Part shown: positions 8,996-17,110 of the stretch, in pieces
Layout of the letters: each line of letters opens with the position of its first letter
Numbering within the stretch: position 1 is the stretch's first letter
Source: CAXXOK01 sp964640955
GTDB taxonomy: Bacteria; Bacillota; Clostridia; Christensenellales; Aristaeellaceae
DNA length: 64,000 nucleotides
Reading direction: 5' to 3'
Assembly (NCBI GenBank): GCA_964640955.1
Contig: CAZXJI010000003.1
Coordinates: 139,011-203,010, forward strand
Notes under the pieces: model-generated
Databases searched by the model: none
Seen by the model: only the letters and a program-made list of their open reading frames with translations
What the model was told of the DNA's origin: nothing
Position numbers and translations under genes: made by a program

Positions 8996-10246
8996 TCACC
9001 GGATCAGCGCGACGGACACGTCGTTTACGTTCGTTCCGGTCGGCCCCGTCATCAGCAGGGCGTCGCTTTCCTTCAACAGGTGATAAGCGTCGTTGTCCGC
9101 CAGTAGGACGGCCGCGTTCAGCCCTTTTTTGTGGCAGGCTTGCGCCCATTCGCCCGTTACGATGCCGCCGGCCGCATCCGTGGGGCCGTCCGTGCCGTCC
9201 GAGCCGAGGGAAAAAACGCAGACGTCCGGCAGACCGTCGATGGAAAGTCCCGCGGCGGCCGCCAGCTCCTGGTTGCGGCCGCCCAGGCCCTTGCCCCGCA
9301 GGTGCACCACCGTTTCCCCGCCCAGTATAATCGCCGCGGGTCTTTCGAAGCACGCCGCGCCGCCCTGCGCGTCCCGCGTCATGGCCCCCAGCAGGCTGCC
9401 CGCCTCGCGGGCCTCGCAGGCCATCGTCGTGGTGAGCACGTAAGGGCGGTAGCCCAGCTCCCGGCAGGCGTCCGCCGCCGCCGCGCACAGCTCGCGCACG
9501 CTGCCGGTAATCTCGGTCGTCACGTTGTCAAGCGTCTTGGGCGTTTCGTTCTCAAGCGCCCGCCGCGCGTTCGGCGGCAGGGTAAGCCCGTATTTCGCCA
9601 TGATCGCCTCCGCGTCGGCGCAGGTGGACGCGTCGGGATACGCCGGGCCGGAAGCGATGGTGTCCAGCGCGTCGCCCAGCACGTCGCTCAGCACGATGCC
9701 AAGCACCTTCGCGGGCGCGCAACGCTGCGCCAGCCGCCCGCCCTTGACGGCGGAAAGGCGTTTGCGCAGGGTGTTGATCTCAGTGATGTCCGCGCCGCAG
9801 GCCAGCAGCTGCCGGGTCGTGTCCGCCACGTCCGCGAGGCTCACGCCTTCCGCGGGGGCCTCGAACAGCGCCGAGCCGCCGCCCGAAATCAACAAAAGCA
9901 CCTGGTCGCCCTCCCCCAGCGCATCCGCCAGCGCGAGCGCCCGGCGCCCCGCCGCCACGCTGTTTTCATCCGGCACGGGGTGCCCCGCCTCGATGATCTC
10001 CAGCGGGCCGATAGTGCCCATGGAATGCCCGTATTTCGTAATCACCAGCCCCTGCCGAACCGCGGAACCCAGCTCCCCGTACGCCGCCGAGGCCATCCGC
10101 CAGGCCGCCTTGCCGATGGCGATCAGCGTTACGCTCCCCGGCGCGGGATGCCTGCGCAGGGCTTTGAGCACCGCGGCCTCGGGAAGAACCGCTTCTATGC
10201 CGCGCCGGACGATCTGTTCGGCGTCGTTTCGTATATCTGCCTGCAT
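8996..10246 (-). CDS. Glycerate 2-kinase (MOFRL/GckA family)
   Basis: Cytoplasmic kinase forming 2-phosphoglycerate from D-glycerate and ATP, about 416 residues. The N-terminal DUF4147 part has IAIGKAAWRMA and LLISGGGSALFE; the C-terminal MOFRL part has GGETVVHLRGKGLGGRNQELA and SLGSDGTDGPTDAAGG. The ATG at 10246 is preferred over that at 10279 because AGGAAAGGGG lies upstream. It is monocistronic and convergent with the GH127 gene, with its own promoter at 10288-10317. MOFRL kinases typically serve non-phosphorylative sugar-acid pathways, which fits the dehydratase/aldolase genes near 20-22 kb (inference). Confidence 0.9.
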   Translation of the reverse strand: MQADIRNDAEQIVRRGIEAVLPEAAVLKALRRHPAPGSVTLIAIGKAAWRMASAAYGELGSAVRQGLVITKYGHSMGTIGPLEIIEAGHPVPDENSVAAGRRALALADALGEGDQVLLLISGGGSALFEAPAEGVSLADVADTTRQLLACGADITEINTLRKRLSAVKGGRLAQRCAPAKVLGIVLSDVLGDALDTIASGPAYPDASTCADAEAIMAKYGLTLPPNARRALENETPKTLDNVTTEITGSVRELCAAAADACRELGYRPYVLTTTMACEAREAGSLLGAMTRDAQGGAACFERPAAIILGGETVVHLRGKGLGGRNQELAAAAGLSIDGLPDVCVFSLGSDGTDGPTDAAGGIVTGEWAQACHKKGLNAAVLLADNDAYHLLKESDALLMTGPTGTNVNDVSVALIR

Positions 10247-10287
10247 TGCGACGACAGCCCCTTTCCTTTCGGGATGCAACGGCTTTC

Positions 10288-10317
10288 ATTATAATTAGGG
10301 AAACCGGGAAATGTCAA
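10288..10317 (-). promoter_or_regulatory. Promoter of the glycerate kinase gene
   Basis: On the minus strand TTGACA (10317-10312) is followed by an 18-base spacer and TATAAT (10293-10288). The start codon lies about 40 bases downstream. Confidence 0.7.
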
Positions 10318-10425
10318 CGTGAAGTGTAATGATGCGCTTCGCCGCGGTTCGCCCCCGGCGGTTGCCGCGGCTCCCCGCGTTTCCCGTCCGGAAAGGGCGG
10401 AAGTCCGTGCGTTCCCATAAACGAT

Positions 10426-10458
10426 CCGCCTGCAGCCCGCTGCTTCAGGCGGTTTTTT
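10426..10458 (+). terminator. Rho-independent terminator in the 10.3-10.5 kb gap
   Basis: CCGCCTG pairs with CAGGCGG around a 13-base loop, followed directly by six T on the plus strand. No plus-strand coding sequence ends nearby. The gap from 10247 to 10590 otherwise holds only the minus promoter, this terminator and the plus promoter at 10497. Either it blocks read-through or it ends a short untranslated RNA from about 10300. Confidence 0.65.
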
Positions 10459-10496
10459 AGCGCGATATTTTCATCGTTTTTTCTTTCCAAAAGGGG

Positions 10497-10525
10497 TTGA
10501 CATTACGAGTGCAAGATAATATAAT
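10497..10525 (+). promoter_or_regulatory. Consensus promoter of the nine-gene sugar operon
   Basis: A perfect TTGACA (10497-10502), a 17-base spacer and a perfect TATAAT (10520-10525) stand upstream of the DeoR-family gene. All nine following genes lie on the same strand with short gaps. Confidence 0.85.
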
Positions 10526-10590
10526 GCGTTCGAAAGCAAAAGTGGTTGCGAAACGAACATAATCAACTCGCGAAAGGGCGCTGTAGCGAA

Positions 10591-11376
10591 ATGAGCATGA
10601 CACAGAGACAGTCGCAAATCCTGCATACGCTTGCAAGCGAGCGTCGCGCCGAAGTGGGCCGCTTGGCCGAGCTGGTCGGCGTTTCCCAGGTGACCATTCG
10701 CAAGGATCTGGCTTTTCTGGAGGAAAAGGGGCTTATCAAACGCCAGCACGGCGTGGCGGTGCTCGACGCGGAGACCGATATCAACAATCGGCTGGCGGTG
10801 CATTACGAACGAAAGCTGGATATCGCCTCCCGCGCGGTGGAACTGATCAGCGACGGGGACGTCGTGATGATCGAATCGGGTTCCTGCTGCGCGCTGCTGG
10901 CGGAGCAGATCGTGCAAAAGCGCCGCGACGTAACGATTATCACCTATTCCGTGTTCATCGCGGACTACATCCGCCCCGCGCCGTCCAACCAGGTCATTCT
11001 GCTGGGCGGAACGGTGCTGATGGAGCCAATGGTCATGGTCGGGCCGATTACGGTGCAGGCGATTTCCAATTTCTACGTGGATAAGTTCTTCTCGGGCACC
11101 GACGGCATCACCCCGGACGGCTCCTTTACGGCGAAGGATCTGCGGCAGACCGAGGTCATCCGCAAAATGGCGCAGCATGCCAAAAAAACCATCGTGATGA
11201 CGGATTCCTCGAAATTCTCCAAGCAGGGCACGGTGATCCAGTTCCCCGCGGACGACGTGTACGCCGTGTACACCGACAGCAAATGCCCGGAGAGCGTCGT
11301 GCAGATGCTCAAGGAGCACAACGTGATCGTCGATACGGGCGGCCCCGCGAAGGGCGCCCTCGAGATTCCTTCCTGA
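10591..11376 (+). CDS. DeoR-family transcriptional regulator
   Basis: Sugar-phosphate-responsive repressor of about 261 residues. The N-terminal DeoR helix-turn-helix reads RLAELVGVSQVTIRKDLAFL; the C-terminal DeoRC effector domain resembles ribose-5-phosphate isomerase A and has FSGTDGITPDGSFTA. The ATG at 10591 (or a second at 10597) follows GAAAGGG; a farther in-frame ATG at 10546 has no Shine-Dalgarno. As first gene of the operon it probably represses its own promoter at 10497 and is relieved by a phosphorylated sugar made by the FGGY kinase (inference). Confidence 0.88.
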   Translation: MSMTQRQSQILHTLASERRAEVGRLAELVGVSQVTIRKDLAFLEEKGLIKRQHGVAVLDAETDINNRLAVHYERKLDIASRAVELISDGDVVMIESGSCCALLAEQIVQKRRDVTIITYSVFIADYIRPAPSNQVILLGGTVLMEPMVMVGPITVQAISNFYVDKFFSGTDGITPDGSFTAKDLRQTEVIRKMAQHAKKTIVMTDSSKFSKQGTVIQFPADDVYAVYTDSKCPESVVQMLKEHNVIVDTGGPAKGALEIPS

Positions 11377-11394
11377 AACAAAGGGGACTAAACG

Positions 11395-12258
11395 ATGTTC
11401 CGACTCGGTCTGAATACCTGGCTGTGGGCGAGCACGTTCACGGAAAAGCACCTGTTCTGCATCAAAGAAGCCGAGAGGCTCGGCGCGGAAGCGCTTGATT
11501 TTTCGATCAACGACCCGTTCCTGTTTCCCGTGGAGGAAGCGGCGCGGCAGCTGAAAAAAACGCGTCTGGAAGCGGTGACGTCCACCGCGATGCCCCGGCA
11601 GGTCAACCCGATTTCTCCCGACGCCATGGAGCGCGCGGCCGCCGTGAAGTATATGCGCAGGCTCATCGACGTAACCGACAGGCTCGGCGCGCGGGTAACC
11701 GGCGGCGTCAACTACGCCGCGTCGGGCTATTTTACGGGTAAGCTGCGCTCGCAGCAGGAAATCGAATGGTGCGCCACGTACCTGCGCACGGTCTGCGCCT
11801 ATGCGCGGCAGTTCGGCATCACCGTGGCGGTGGAGCCCGTGAAGCGGTTTGAATCGCATTTCCTCAACACTGCGGAGCAGGCGCTCCGGCTGATCGACCT
11901 GGTCGACGCGCCCAACCTCAAGGTGCATCTGGATACCTTCCACATGAACATCGAGGAGGCTTCGCTGCCCGGCGCCATACGGGCCTGCGGGGCCAGGCTG
12001 GCGCATATGCACGTGGTGGACAGCAACCGCGGCGCTCCCGGCATGGGGCACGTGCCGTGGATCGAGGTGTTCCGGGCGCTGAAGGCGATCGATTACGAGG
12101 GGGCCGCCTGCATCGAAACCTTCAACCCCGAAACGCTGGAAGAAACCTGCAGGATGACGTATCTCACGCACCGGTTCGCCGAGACGCCCGCCGAAATCGC
12201 GACGAAGGGCCTTATCTATCTGCGCGCGGTAGAGACGGTCGCCCGCGGCTCGTTTTAG
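11395..12258 (+). CDS. Ketose 3-epimerase (D-tagatose/D-psicose 3-epimerase family)
   Basis: TIM-barrel enzyme of 287 residues that inverts C3 of free ketoses such as fructose/psicose or ribulose/xylulose using a bound divalent metal. Family features are visible: the catalytic glutamate in VEPVKRFE, the metal aspartate and histidine in HLDTFHMNIEE, a histidine in AHMHVVDSNRGAPG, and the second catalytic glutamate in CIETFNPE. AAAGGGG precedes the ATG. It lies 18 bases after the DeoR gene and before an RpiB-type isomerase, so it belongs to a rare-ketose pathway. The exact sugar cannot be told from sequence. Confidence 0.87.
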   Translation: MFRLGLNTWLWASTFTEKHLFCIKEAERLGAEALDFSINDPFLFPVEEAARQLKKTRLEAVTSTAMPRQVNPISPDAMERAAAVKYMRRLIDVTDRLGARVTGGVNYAASGYFTGKLRSQQEIEWCATYLRTVCAYARQFGITVAVEPVKRFESHFLNTAEQALRLIDLVDAPNLKVHLDTFHMNIEEASLPGAIRACGARLAHMHVVDSNRGAPGMGHVPWIEVFRALKAIDYEGAACIETFNPETLEETCRMTYLTHRFAETPAEIATKGLIYLRAVETVARGSF

Positions 12259-12314
12259 CCGCGGCGACGGTCGCGCGGGCCGGCGAAATACAACCGAAAC
12301 GGGATGAGCAACGA

Positions 12315-12848
12315 GTGGATAGAGTAAAAGTAGCGCTGGGCTGCGACCACGTGGGCTTCGAAGCCAAGGAGCAGCTGAAAAAATACCTGACGGAAGAAAA
12401 GAACGCCGAGATCGTGATCGATCCCGTAAAGACGGTCGAACAGGGCGAAGGGACGTTCGTCCAGACCGCCGAGATCATGTGCAAGGGCATTCAGCACGAC
12501 GAGTGCAGGCTGGGGTTTTTCATCTGCGGCACGGGCCTCGGCTTTTGCACGGTGGCGAATACGTACTGGGGCATCCGCGCGGCGCACGCGTCGGAAACCT
12601 ATACCTCCGAACGCGCCCGCAAGAGCCTGAACGCGCAGGTCCTGTGCATGGGCTGCCGCGTGATGGCGTTCGAGTATATGAAAAAGGTCGTGGACGCCTT
12701 CTACGACGAGCCTTTCGACTGGGGCCGCGAATCCTCCGTCGCCAACCTTAAGCTGATGGAGGACGCGCAGTACAGGCGCGCCTCCAAACCTGCGGATATT
12801 GCTTGGAGCATGGGCTTCTACCCGGACGAGATCTGGCCACCCCGTTAG
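12315..12848 (+). CDS. RpiB/LacA/LacB-family sugar-phosphate isomerase
   Basis: Cytoplasmic aldose-ketose isomerase of 177 residues. RpiB-type hallmarks are GCDHVGFEAKE at the N-terminus and the active-site cysteine loop ICGTGLGFCTVAN, then GIRAAHASETYTSERAR and NAQVLCMGCRVM. It is longer than RpiB (about 150) because of a C-terminal extension ending FYPDEIWPPR. The GTG at 12315 is the only reasonable start, with weak upstream purines (GGGATGAG). It could interconvert ribose-5-phosphate and ribulose-5-phosphate, feeding the hexulose-phosphate synthase in this operon, or a hexose/tetrose phosphate pair; sequence alone does not decide. Confidence 0.82.
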   Translation: MDRVKVALGCDHVGFEAKEQLKKYLTEEKNAEIVIDPVKTVEQGEGTFVQTAEIMCKGIQHDECRLGFFICGTGLGFCTVANTYWGIRAAHASETYTSERARKSLNAQVLCMGCRVMAFEYMKKVVDAFYDEPFDWGRESSVANLKLMEDAQYRRASKPADIAWSMGFYPDEIWPPR

Positions 12849-12902
12849 GGAAAGACCGCCCCAAGACAGTATAAATCTATCAAAAGAAGGGACACAGGAA
12901 AC

Positions 12903-13823
12903 ATGAAAAAGATCGTGGCAACCCTCATCGCTGTGCTCATGATGACTGCATGCCTGGGTAGCGTCGGGGTCGCGGAAGAATCCAAGACCTTCGGCATCAC
13001 CTACTGGTGCTCGTCCGAGTTCTTCATGACGCTGGCCGACGGCATTACCACCGCCGCGGCCGCCGACGGCAACAAGACCGTTATTGTCGATGCCGAGCAG
13101 GACGCCGCCAAGCAGATCCAGATCGTCGAGGATTTCATCGCCCAGGGCGTGGACGCGGTTTTCCTCAACCCGGTTGACAAGGACGCCATCGAGCCCGCTC
13201 TGCAGGAGCTGGCCGCCGCGGGCATCCCGGTGTTCAACTTCGACGCGGGCGTGACCAACACCGAGCTGATCGCCGCTTTCATCGGCACCAACAACTATCA
13301 GGCGGGCGTTCTGTGCGCGCAGTCCATGCTGGCGGATTTCCCCGACGGCGCGGACATCGCGATTCTGAACTACCCCTCCAACGGCGCCTGCAACGACCGC
13401 GAGCAGGGCTTCCTGGACACCGTTCAGGATAAGGGCATCAACGTTCTGGTCACCATGGACGCCAGCGCGAACGTCGAGGGCGGTCAGACCGTCGTAAGCG
13501 ACCTGCTGCAGTCCTACGACCTCGACGCCATCTTCTGCATCAACGACCAGTGCGGCCTCGGCGCTTACGCCGCGGTATCCGTCGCCGGCAAAGACGTGAA
13601 GATCTACGGCGTGGACGGCACTCAGGAAGCGATGGACCTGATCCCCGGCGGCGTGTATCGCATGACCGCGGCTCAGAGCCCCAAGAAGATCGGCGCCGCC
13701 TGCTATGCCGCCTATCAGCAGTATGAAGAGCTCGGCAAGTGCGACCCCTTCACCGTGGAAGTGGACGCCTACACCATCGACGCGAGCAACGTTGCCGACT
13801 TCAGCGGCAAGGGATACCAATAA
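12903..13823 (+). CDS. Sugar-binding protein of an RbsB-type ABC importer
   Basis: Periplasmic-binding-protein-like sugar receptor of 306 residues. The N-terminal signal (about residues 1-24) has a weak lipobox-like MTAC and a possible signal-peptidase I site before EESK. The mature protein has the two-lobe signatures IVEDFIAQGVDAVFLNPVD and AIFCINDQCGLGAYAAV. AGAAGGGACA lies upstream of the ATG. It supplies substrate to the ATPase at 13945 and permease at 15453. The ligand is probably a pentose or rare ketose, judged from the enzymes in the operon. A terminator-like hairpin follows the stop. Confidence 0.9.
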   Translation: MKKIVATLIAVLMMTACLGSVGVAEESKTFGITYWCSSEFFMTLADGITTAAAADGNKTVIVDAEQDAAKQIQIVEDFIAQGVDAVFLNPVDKDAIEPALQELAAAGIPVFNFDAGVTNTELIAAFIGTNNYQAGVLCAQSMLADFPDGADIAILNYPSNGACNDREQGFLDTVQDKGINVLVTMDASANVEGGQTVVSDLLQSYDLDAIFCINDQCGLGAYAAVSVAGKDVKIYGVDGTQEAMDLIPGGVYRMTAAQSPKKIGAACYAAYQQYEELGKCDPFTVEVDAYTIDASNVADFSGKGYQ

Positions 13824-13861
13824 CCGTTCGCGCCCGCCGCAGGGCAAAAGCAGAAACCCGT

Positions 13862-13903
13862 GGGGACGCCGCAAAGTGCATAAGACTTTCGGCGTCCCCT
13901 TTT
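13862..13903 (+). terminator. Intercistronic terminator/attenuator hairpin
   Basis: GGGGACGCCG (13862-13871) pairs with CGGCGTCCCC (13890-13899), with the adjoining AAGT/ACTT extending the stem, and is followed by TTTT. It lies between the binding-protein gene and the ATPase gene, so part of the transcripts probably end here. This favours high binding-protein levels. Confidence 0.75.
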
Positions 13904-13944
13904 CATTGGATACCGGCGGTTCAGCGCCCGCAAGGAGGCGGCCT

Positions 13945-15435
13945 ATGGATGCCCTTCTGAAAATGACAGCCATCAACAAAAGCTTCGCCAGCGTACACGT
14001 TTTGCAAAACGTCCATTTCAACCTGGCGGCGGGCGAGGTGCACGCGCTGCTGGGGGAAAACGGCGCGGGCAAGTCCACGCTCATCAAAATTCTCGGCGGC
14101 GTGTACACCAAGGACAGCGGCGAGATCGTCATCGACGGCAAGGAAGCCCGGATCAGCGACGTCGCAAGCGCGCAGCGGCACGGCATCAGCATCATCCACC
14201 AGGAGCTGATGCTGGCGCCCGACATTTCCATCGCGGAAAACATTTTTGTCGGGCGCGAACTTACCACGAAGCTCGGACTGGTCGACATGCCGAGAATGGA
14301 GCGCGAAGCCCAGAAGATGCTGGACGAGTTCGGGCTGGAGCTGCGCGCGACCGTCAAGATCGGCAGGCTTACGATCGCCCAGCGCCAGATGATCGAAATC
14401 GTGCGGGCGATCTCTTTCGGCGCCAAGATCATCGTGATGGACGAGCCGACGTCTTCGCTGTCCGAAAACGAGGTGGAAATCCTGTTCGACGCCATTCGCA
14501 GGCTGCGCGACGGCGGCGTCGGCATTATCTATATCTCCCATCGCATGAGCGAGCTGGACGCCGTGGCCGACCGCGTAACGGTCCTGCGCGACGGGCAGTA
14601 CATCGACACCGTAAAAATGGAGGATACCGACCATGAGCACCTGATCTCGCTGATGGTCGGCCGCAGTATAGAGACCTTCTTCGTGAAAAACCCGCATTCC
14701 ACGGATCAGGTGATCCTCGAGGTGAACCACCTGCGGTGGGGAAGCATGGTAAAGGACGCGAGCTTCACGCTTCGCAGGGGCGAGGTGCTGGGCTTCGCGG
14801 GCCTGATCGGCGCGGGGCGCAGCGAAACGATGGAGTGCCTGTTCGGCCTGCACCGGCCCGACGCGGGCGAGATTCTTCTGGACGGCAAGCCGCTCGCGGC
14901 CGGGAACGTGATGGACGCGATCGGCGCGGGCTTCGGCATGGTGCCCGAGGATCGCAAGCAGGAAGGCATTTTCCCCGTGCAGAGCATTCGCATGAACACG
15001 ACGGTGGAAGTGATGGACCAGTTTCTCAGGGGCGGCGGCTATAAGCTGGACAAGGAGCTCGAACTGACCAGGCGCTACCTGGACGACGTGCTCGAAACGA
15101 AGTACGCGAGCCTGGAACAGCCCGTGATGGCCTTAAGCGGCGGCAATCAGCAGAAGGTCGTTTTCAGCCGTTGGCTGCTCTCCACCCGGCGCATCCTGAT
15201 ATTGGACGAGCCGACCCGCGGCATCGACGTGAAAACGAAAACGGAAATCTATCGTCTGATCGACGCCCTGACGGAAAAGGGACTGACCGTCATTTTGATT
15301 TCGTCCGAGCTGCCTGAACTGATCAACATGAGCGATCGCATCGTCGTGATGAGCCACGGCCACACGACGGGCATCCTGGAACGCGATGAGTTCACGCAGG
15401 AAAAGATCATGATGTACGCCACGATGGAGAAATGA
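13945..15435 (+). CDS. Sugar ABC transporter ATP-binding protein (RbsA/MglA-type)
   Basis: Double-cassette ATPase of 496 residues energising a CUT2-type sugar importer. The first half has Walker A GENGAGKST, a degenerate signature TIAQRQMIEI and Walker B IIVMDEPTSSL. The second half has a modified P-loop region GLIGAGRSE, signature ALSGGNQQKVVF and Walker B ILDEPTRGID, as in RbsA. The ATG at 13945 follows AAGGAGG; a much longer upstream frame overlaps the binding-protein gene and the hairpin and is rejected. The stop overlaps an alternative permease start. Confidence 0.92.
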   Translation: MDALLKMTAINKSFASVHVLQNVHFNLAAGEVHALLGENGAGKSTLIKILGGVYTKDSGEIVIDGKEARISDVASAQRHGISIIHQELMLAPDISIAENIFVGRELTTKLGLVDMPRMEREAQKMLDEFGLELRATVKIGRLTIAQRQMIEIVRAISFGAKIIVMDEPTSSLSENEVEILFDAIRRLRDGGVGIIYISHRMSELDAVADRVTVLRDGQYIDTVKMEDTDHEHLISLMVGRSIETFFVKNPHSTDQVILEVNHLRWGSMVKDASFTLRRGEVLGFAGLIGAGRSETMECLFGLHRPDAGEILLDGKPLAAGNVMDAIGAGFGMVPEDRKQEGIFPVQSIRMNTTVEVMDQFLRGGGYKLDKELELTRRYLDDVLETKYASLEQPVMALSGGNQQKVVFSRWLLSTRRILILDEPTRGIDVKTKTEIYRLIDALTEKGLTVILISSELPELINMSDRIVVMSHGHTTGILERDEFTQEKIMMYATMEK

Positions 15436-15452
15436 GAAAGGGGTCGACAGTC

Positions 15453-16442
15453 ATGCAAAAACTCAAACGCAGTCTTCGGGTTTTGGGGTACAACGCCAAG
15501 GATTGCCTCGGCATCCTGATTGGCTTGGGCGTCATGTGCATACTGCTGGTGTGCCTGACGGATAAATTCCTGACGTCCTCCAACCTGTTCAACATCATCC
15601 GCCAGATCACCATCAACATCTTCCTCGCCTGCGGCATGACGATGGTCATCCTGCTGGGCGGCATCGACCTTTCGGTCGGCTCGGTCATCGCCGTTTCGGG
15701 CTGTATCAGCGCGGGCATGGCGACCTGGCTCAAGCTCCCCATTCCGGTGGCGATCGGCATCGGGGTGCTCAGCGGCACGGCGATCGGCGCGCTCAACGGC
15801 ATCATCGCCAGCACCACGACCATTCCGCCGTTCATCATCACCCTGGCCACGATGAACATCGGCCGCGGCATCGCCCGCCTCTACACGGGGGCCAAGACGA
15901 TCGCCGTGCTGAACCCGATGTACACCTTCCTGGGCACGGGCAAGATCGGCGAAATTCCGGTTCAGCTGTTCCTGATCGTCATCGTGGTGGCGATCACCTC
16001 GTTTATCCTGAAGCGCACCCGGTTTGGACGCGGCATCTACTACGTGGGCGACAACGAGCAGGCCGCCAAGTACGCGGGCCTGAAGGTGCGCAAAATCCGC
16101 TTCCTGGTGTTCTTCTACTGCGGCATCCTCGCGGCCATGGCGGGCGTGCTTTCCACCGCGCGCACCTTCGCCGCCACGATGGACATGGGCACCAGCGCCG
16201 AAATGGACGCCATCGCAGCGGTCGTATTGGGCGGCACGAGCATGAGCGGTGGCCGCGGTACCCTGATGGGCACCGTGATCGGCGCGGTGATCATCGGCGT
16301 ACTGAACAACGGCATGAACCTGCTGGGCATCAACACGTCCTGGCAGTACGTCGTGCAGGGCGTGGTGATCCTCATCGCCGTCTACATCGACTACATCAAA
16401 AACAACGGCGGGCTGGTGAAACTCCTCCGGCACGCCAGGTAA
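15453..16442 (+). CDS. Sugar ABC transporter permease (RbsC-type)
   Basis: Membrane subunit of the CUT2 importer, about 329 residues with eight to ten hydrophobic helices. The family motifs GGIDLSVGSVIAVSG, YTGAKTIAVLNP and AVVLGGTSMSGGRGT are present. The ATG at 15453 sits nine bases after AAAGGGG; an earlier ATG at 15432 overlaps the ATPase stop (ATGA) and is a possible alternative. It works with the ATPase and the binding protein at 12903. Confidence 0.92.
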   Translation: MQKLKRSLRVLGYNAKDCLGILIGLGVMCILLVCLTDKFLTSSNLFNIIRQITINIFLACGMTMVILLGGIDLSVGSVIAVSGCISAGMATWLKLPIPVAIGIGVLSGTAIGALNGIIASTTTIPPFIITLATMNIGRGIARLYTGAKTIAVLNPMYTFLGTGKIGEIPVQLFLIVIVVAITSFILKRTRFGRGIYYVGDNEQAAKYAGLKVRKIRFLVFFYCGILAAMAGVLSTARTFAATMDMGTSAEMDAIAAVVLGGTSMSGGRGTLMGTVIGAVIIGVLNNGMNLLGINTSWQYVVQGVVILIAVYIDYIKNNGGLVKLLRHAR

Positions 16443-16449
16443 GGGTCCT

Positions 16450-17106
16450 ATGACGAAGCTGCAGGCGGCCCTGGACACGGTGGACCTCGAGCAGGCCCTC
16501 GGCCTGATCGCGGACCTCGCGCCGCTGGTCGACATCATCGAGGCGGGCACCCCCTTTGTGCTGGCCAACGGGCTGGAGGGCGTCCGCCGCCTCAAGCGGC
16601 GGTTTCCCGAAAAGGAAATCCTCTGCGACGGCAAGATCATGGACGCGGGCGCGTATGAGGCCCGCGAGATGTTCCGCGCGGGCGCCGACTGGGTGACGGT
16701 CATGGCGTGCACGGACGACGCGACCGTCGCGGAATGCGTGCACGCGGCGCGCTGGGCCGGCGGCCGCGTGATGGCCGACATGCTCTGCGTGCGCGATATG
16801 CCCGCGCGGGTCGCGTTTCTGGAAAGCGCGGGGGTGGATTGTATCGCGGTGCATACGGGCGTGGATCAGCAGCGCCGCGGGCGCACGGCGCTGGACGACC
16901 TGCGGTGTCTGCGCGGGTGCGTCACGCGTGCGCGGCTCGCCGTGGCGGGCGGCATAAGCCCCGCGACAGCGGACGCATACTTAAAGCTGAATCCCGACAT
17001 CCTGATCGTCGGGGGCGGAATATTCTCGCAGGCGGAGCCCCTGCGCGCCGCGGAGGCGATCCGCGGCAGCATCCGGGCCCACGACGATTTGCAGAGACGA
17101 GGGTAG
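16450..17106 (+). CDS. 3-hexulose-6-phosphate synthase (HxlA-like)
   Basis: OMP-decarboxylase-superfamily barrel of 218 residues. Known HPS enzymes condense formaldehyde with ribulose-5-phosphate to 3-hexulose-6-phosphate, or cleave it. The catalytic aspartate/lysine/aspartate cluster is D60, K62, D65 in CDGKIMDAG, and the HPS-type VHTGVDQQ replaces the different loop of keto-gulonate-phosphate decarboxylases. The phosphate-binding end reads AVAGGISP and IVGGGIFSQ. The usual leucine after the first aspartate is glycine here. AAGGGTCCT precedes the ATG. A phosphohexuloisomerase lies two genes later, so the ribulose-monophosphate pair is complete. Confidence 0.85.
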   Translation: MTKLQAALDTVDLEQALGLIADLAPLVDIIEAGTPFVLANGLEGVRRLKRRFPEKEILCDGKIMDAGAYEAREMFRAGADWVTVMACTDDATVAECVHAARWAGGRVMADMLCVRDMPARVAFLESAGVDCIAVHTGVDQQRRGRTALDDLRCLRGCVTRARLAVAGGISPATADAYLKLNPDILIVGGGIFSQAEPLRAAEAIRGSIRAHDDLQRRG

Positions 17107-17110
17107 CCAA

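Noticed and set aside
12057..12314. Upstream extension of the RpiB-type isomerase frame
   Set aside because: The extension overlaps the epimerase gene and does not resemble any isomerase; RpiB homology begins right after the GTG at 12315.
12255..14525. Long minus-strand frame (756 codons) across the ketose operon
   Set aside because: It runs opposite four well-supported genes and carries no domain signature; high GC makes such frames common.
16450..17106. 3-keto-L-gulonate-6-phosphate decarboxylase (UlaD) as the call
   Set aside because: The HPS-type VHTGVDQQ loop and the phosphohexuloisomerase two genes later fit hexulose-phosphate synthase better; no UlaE/UlaF partners are present.
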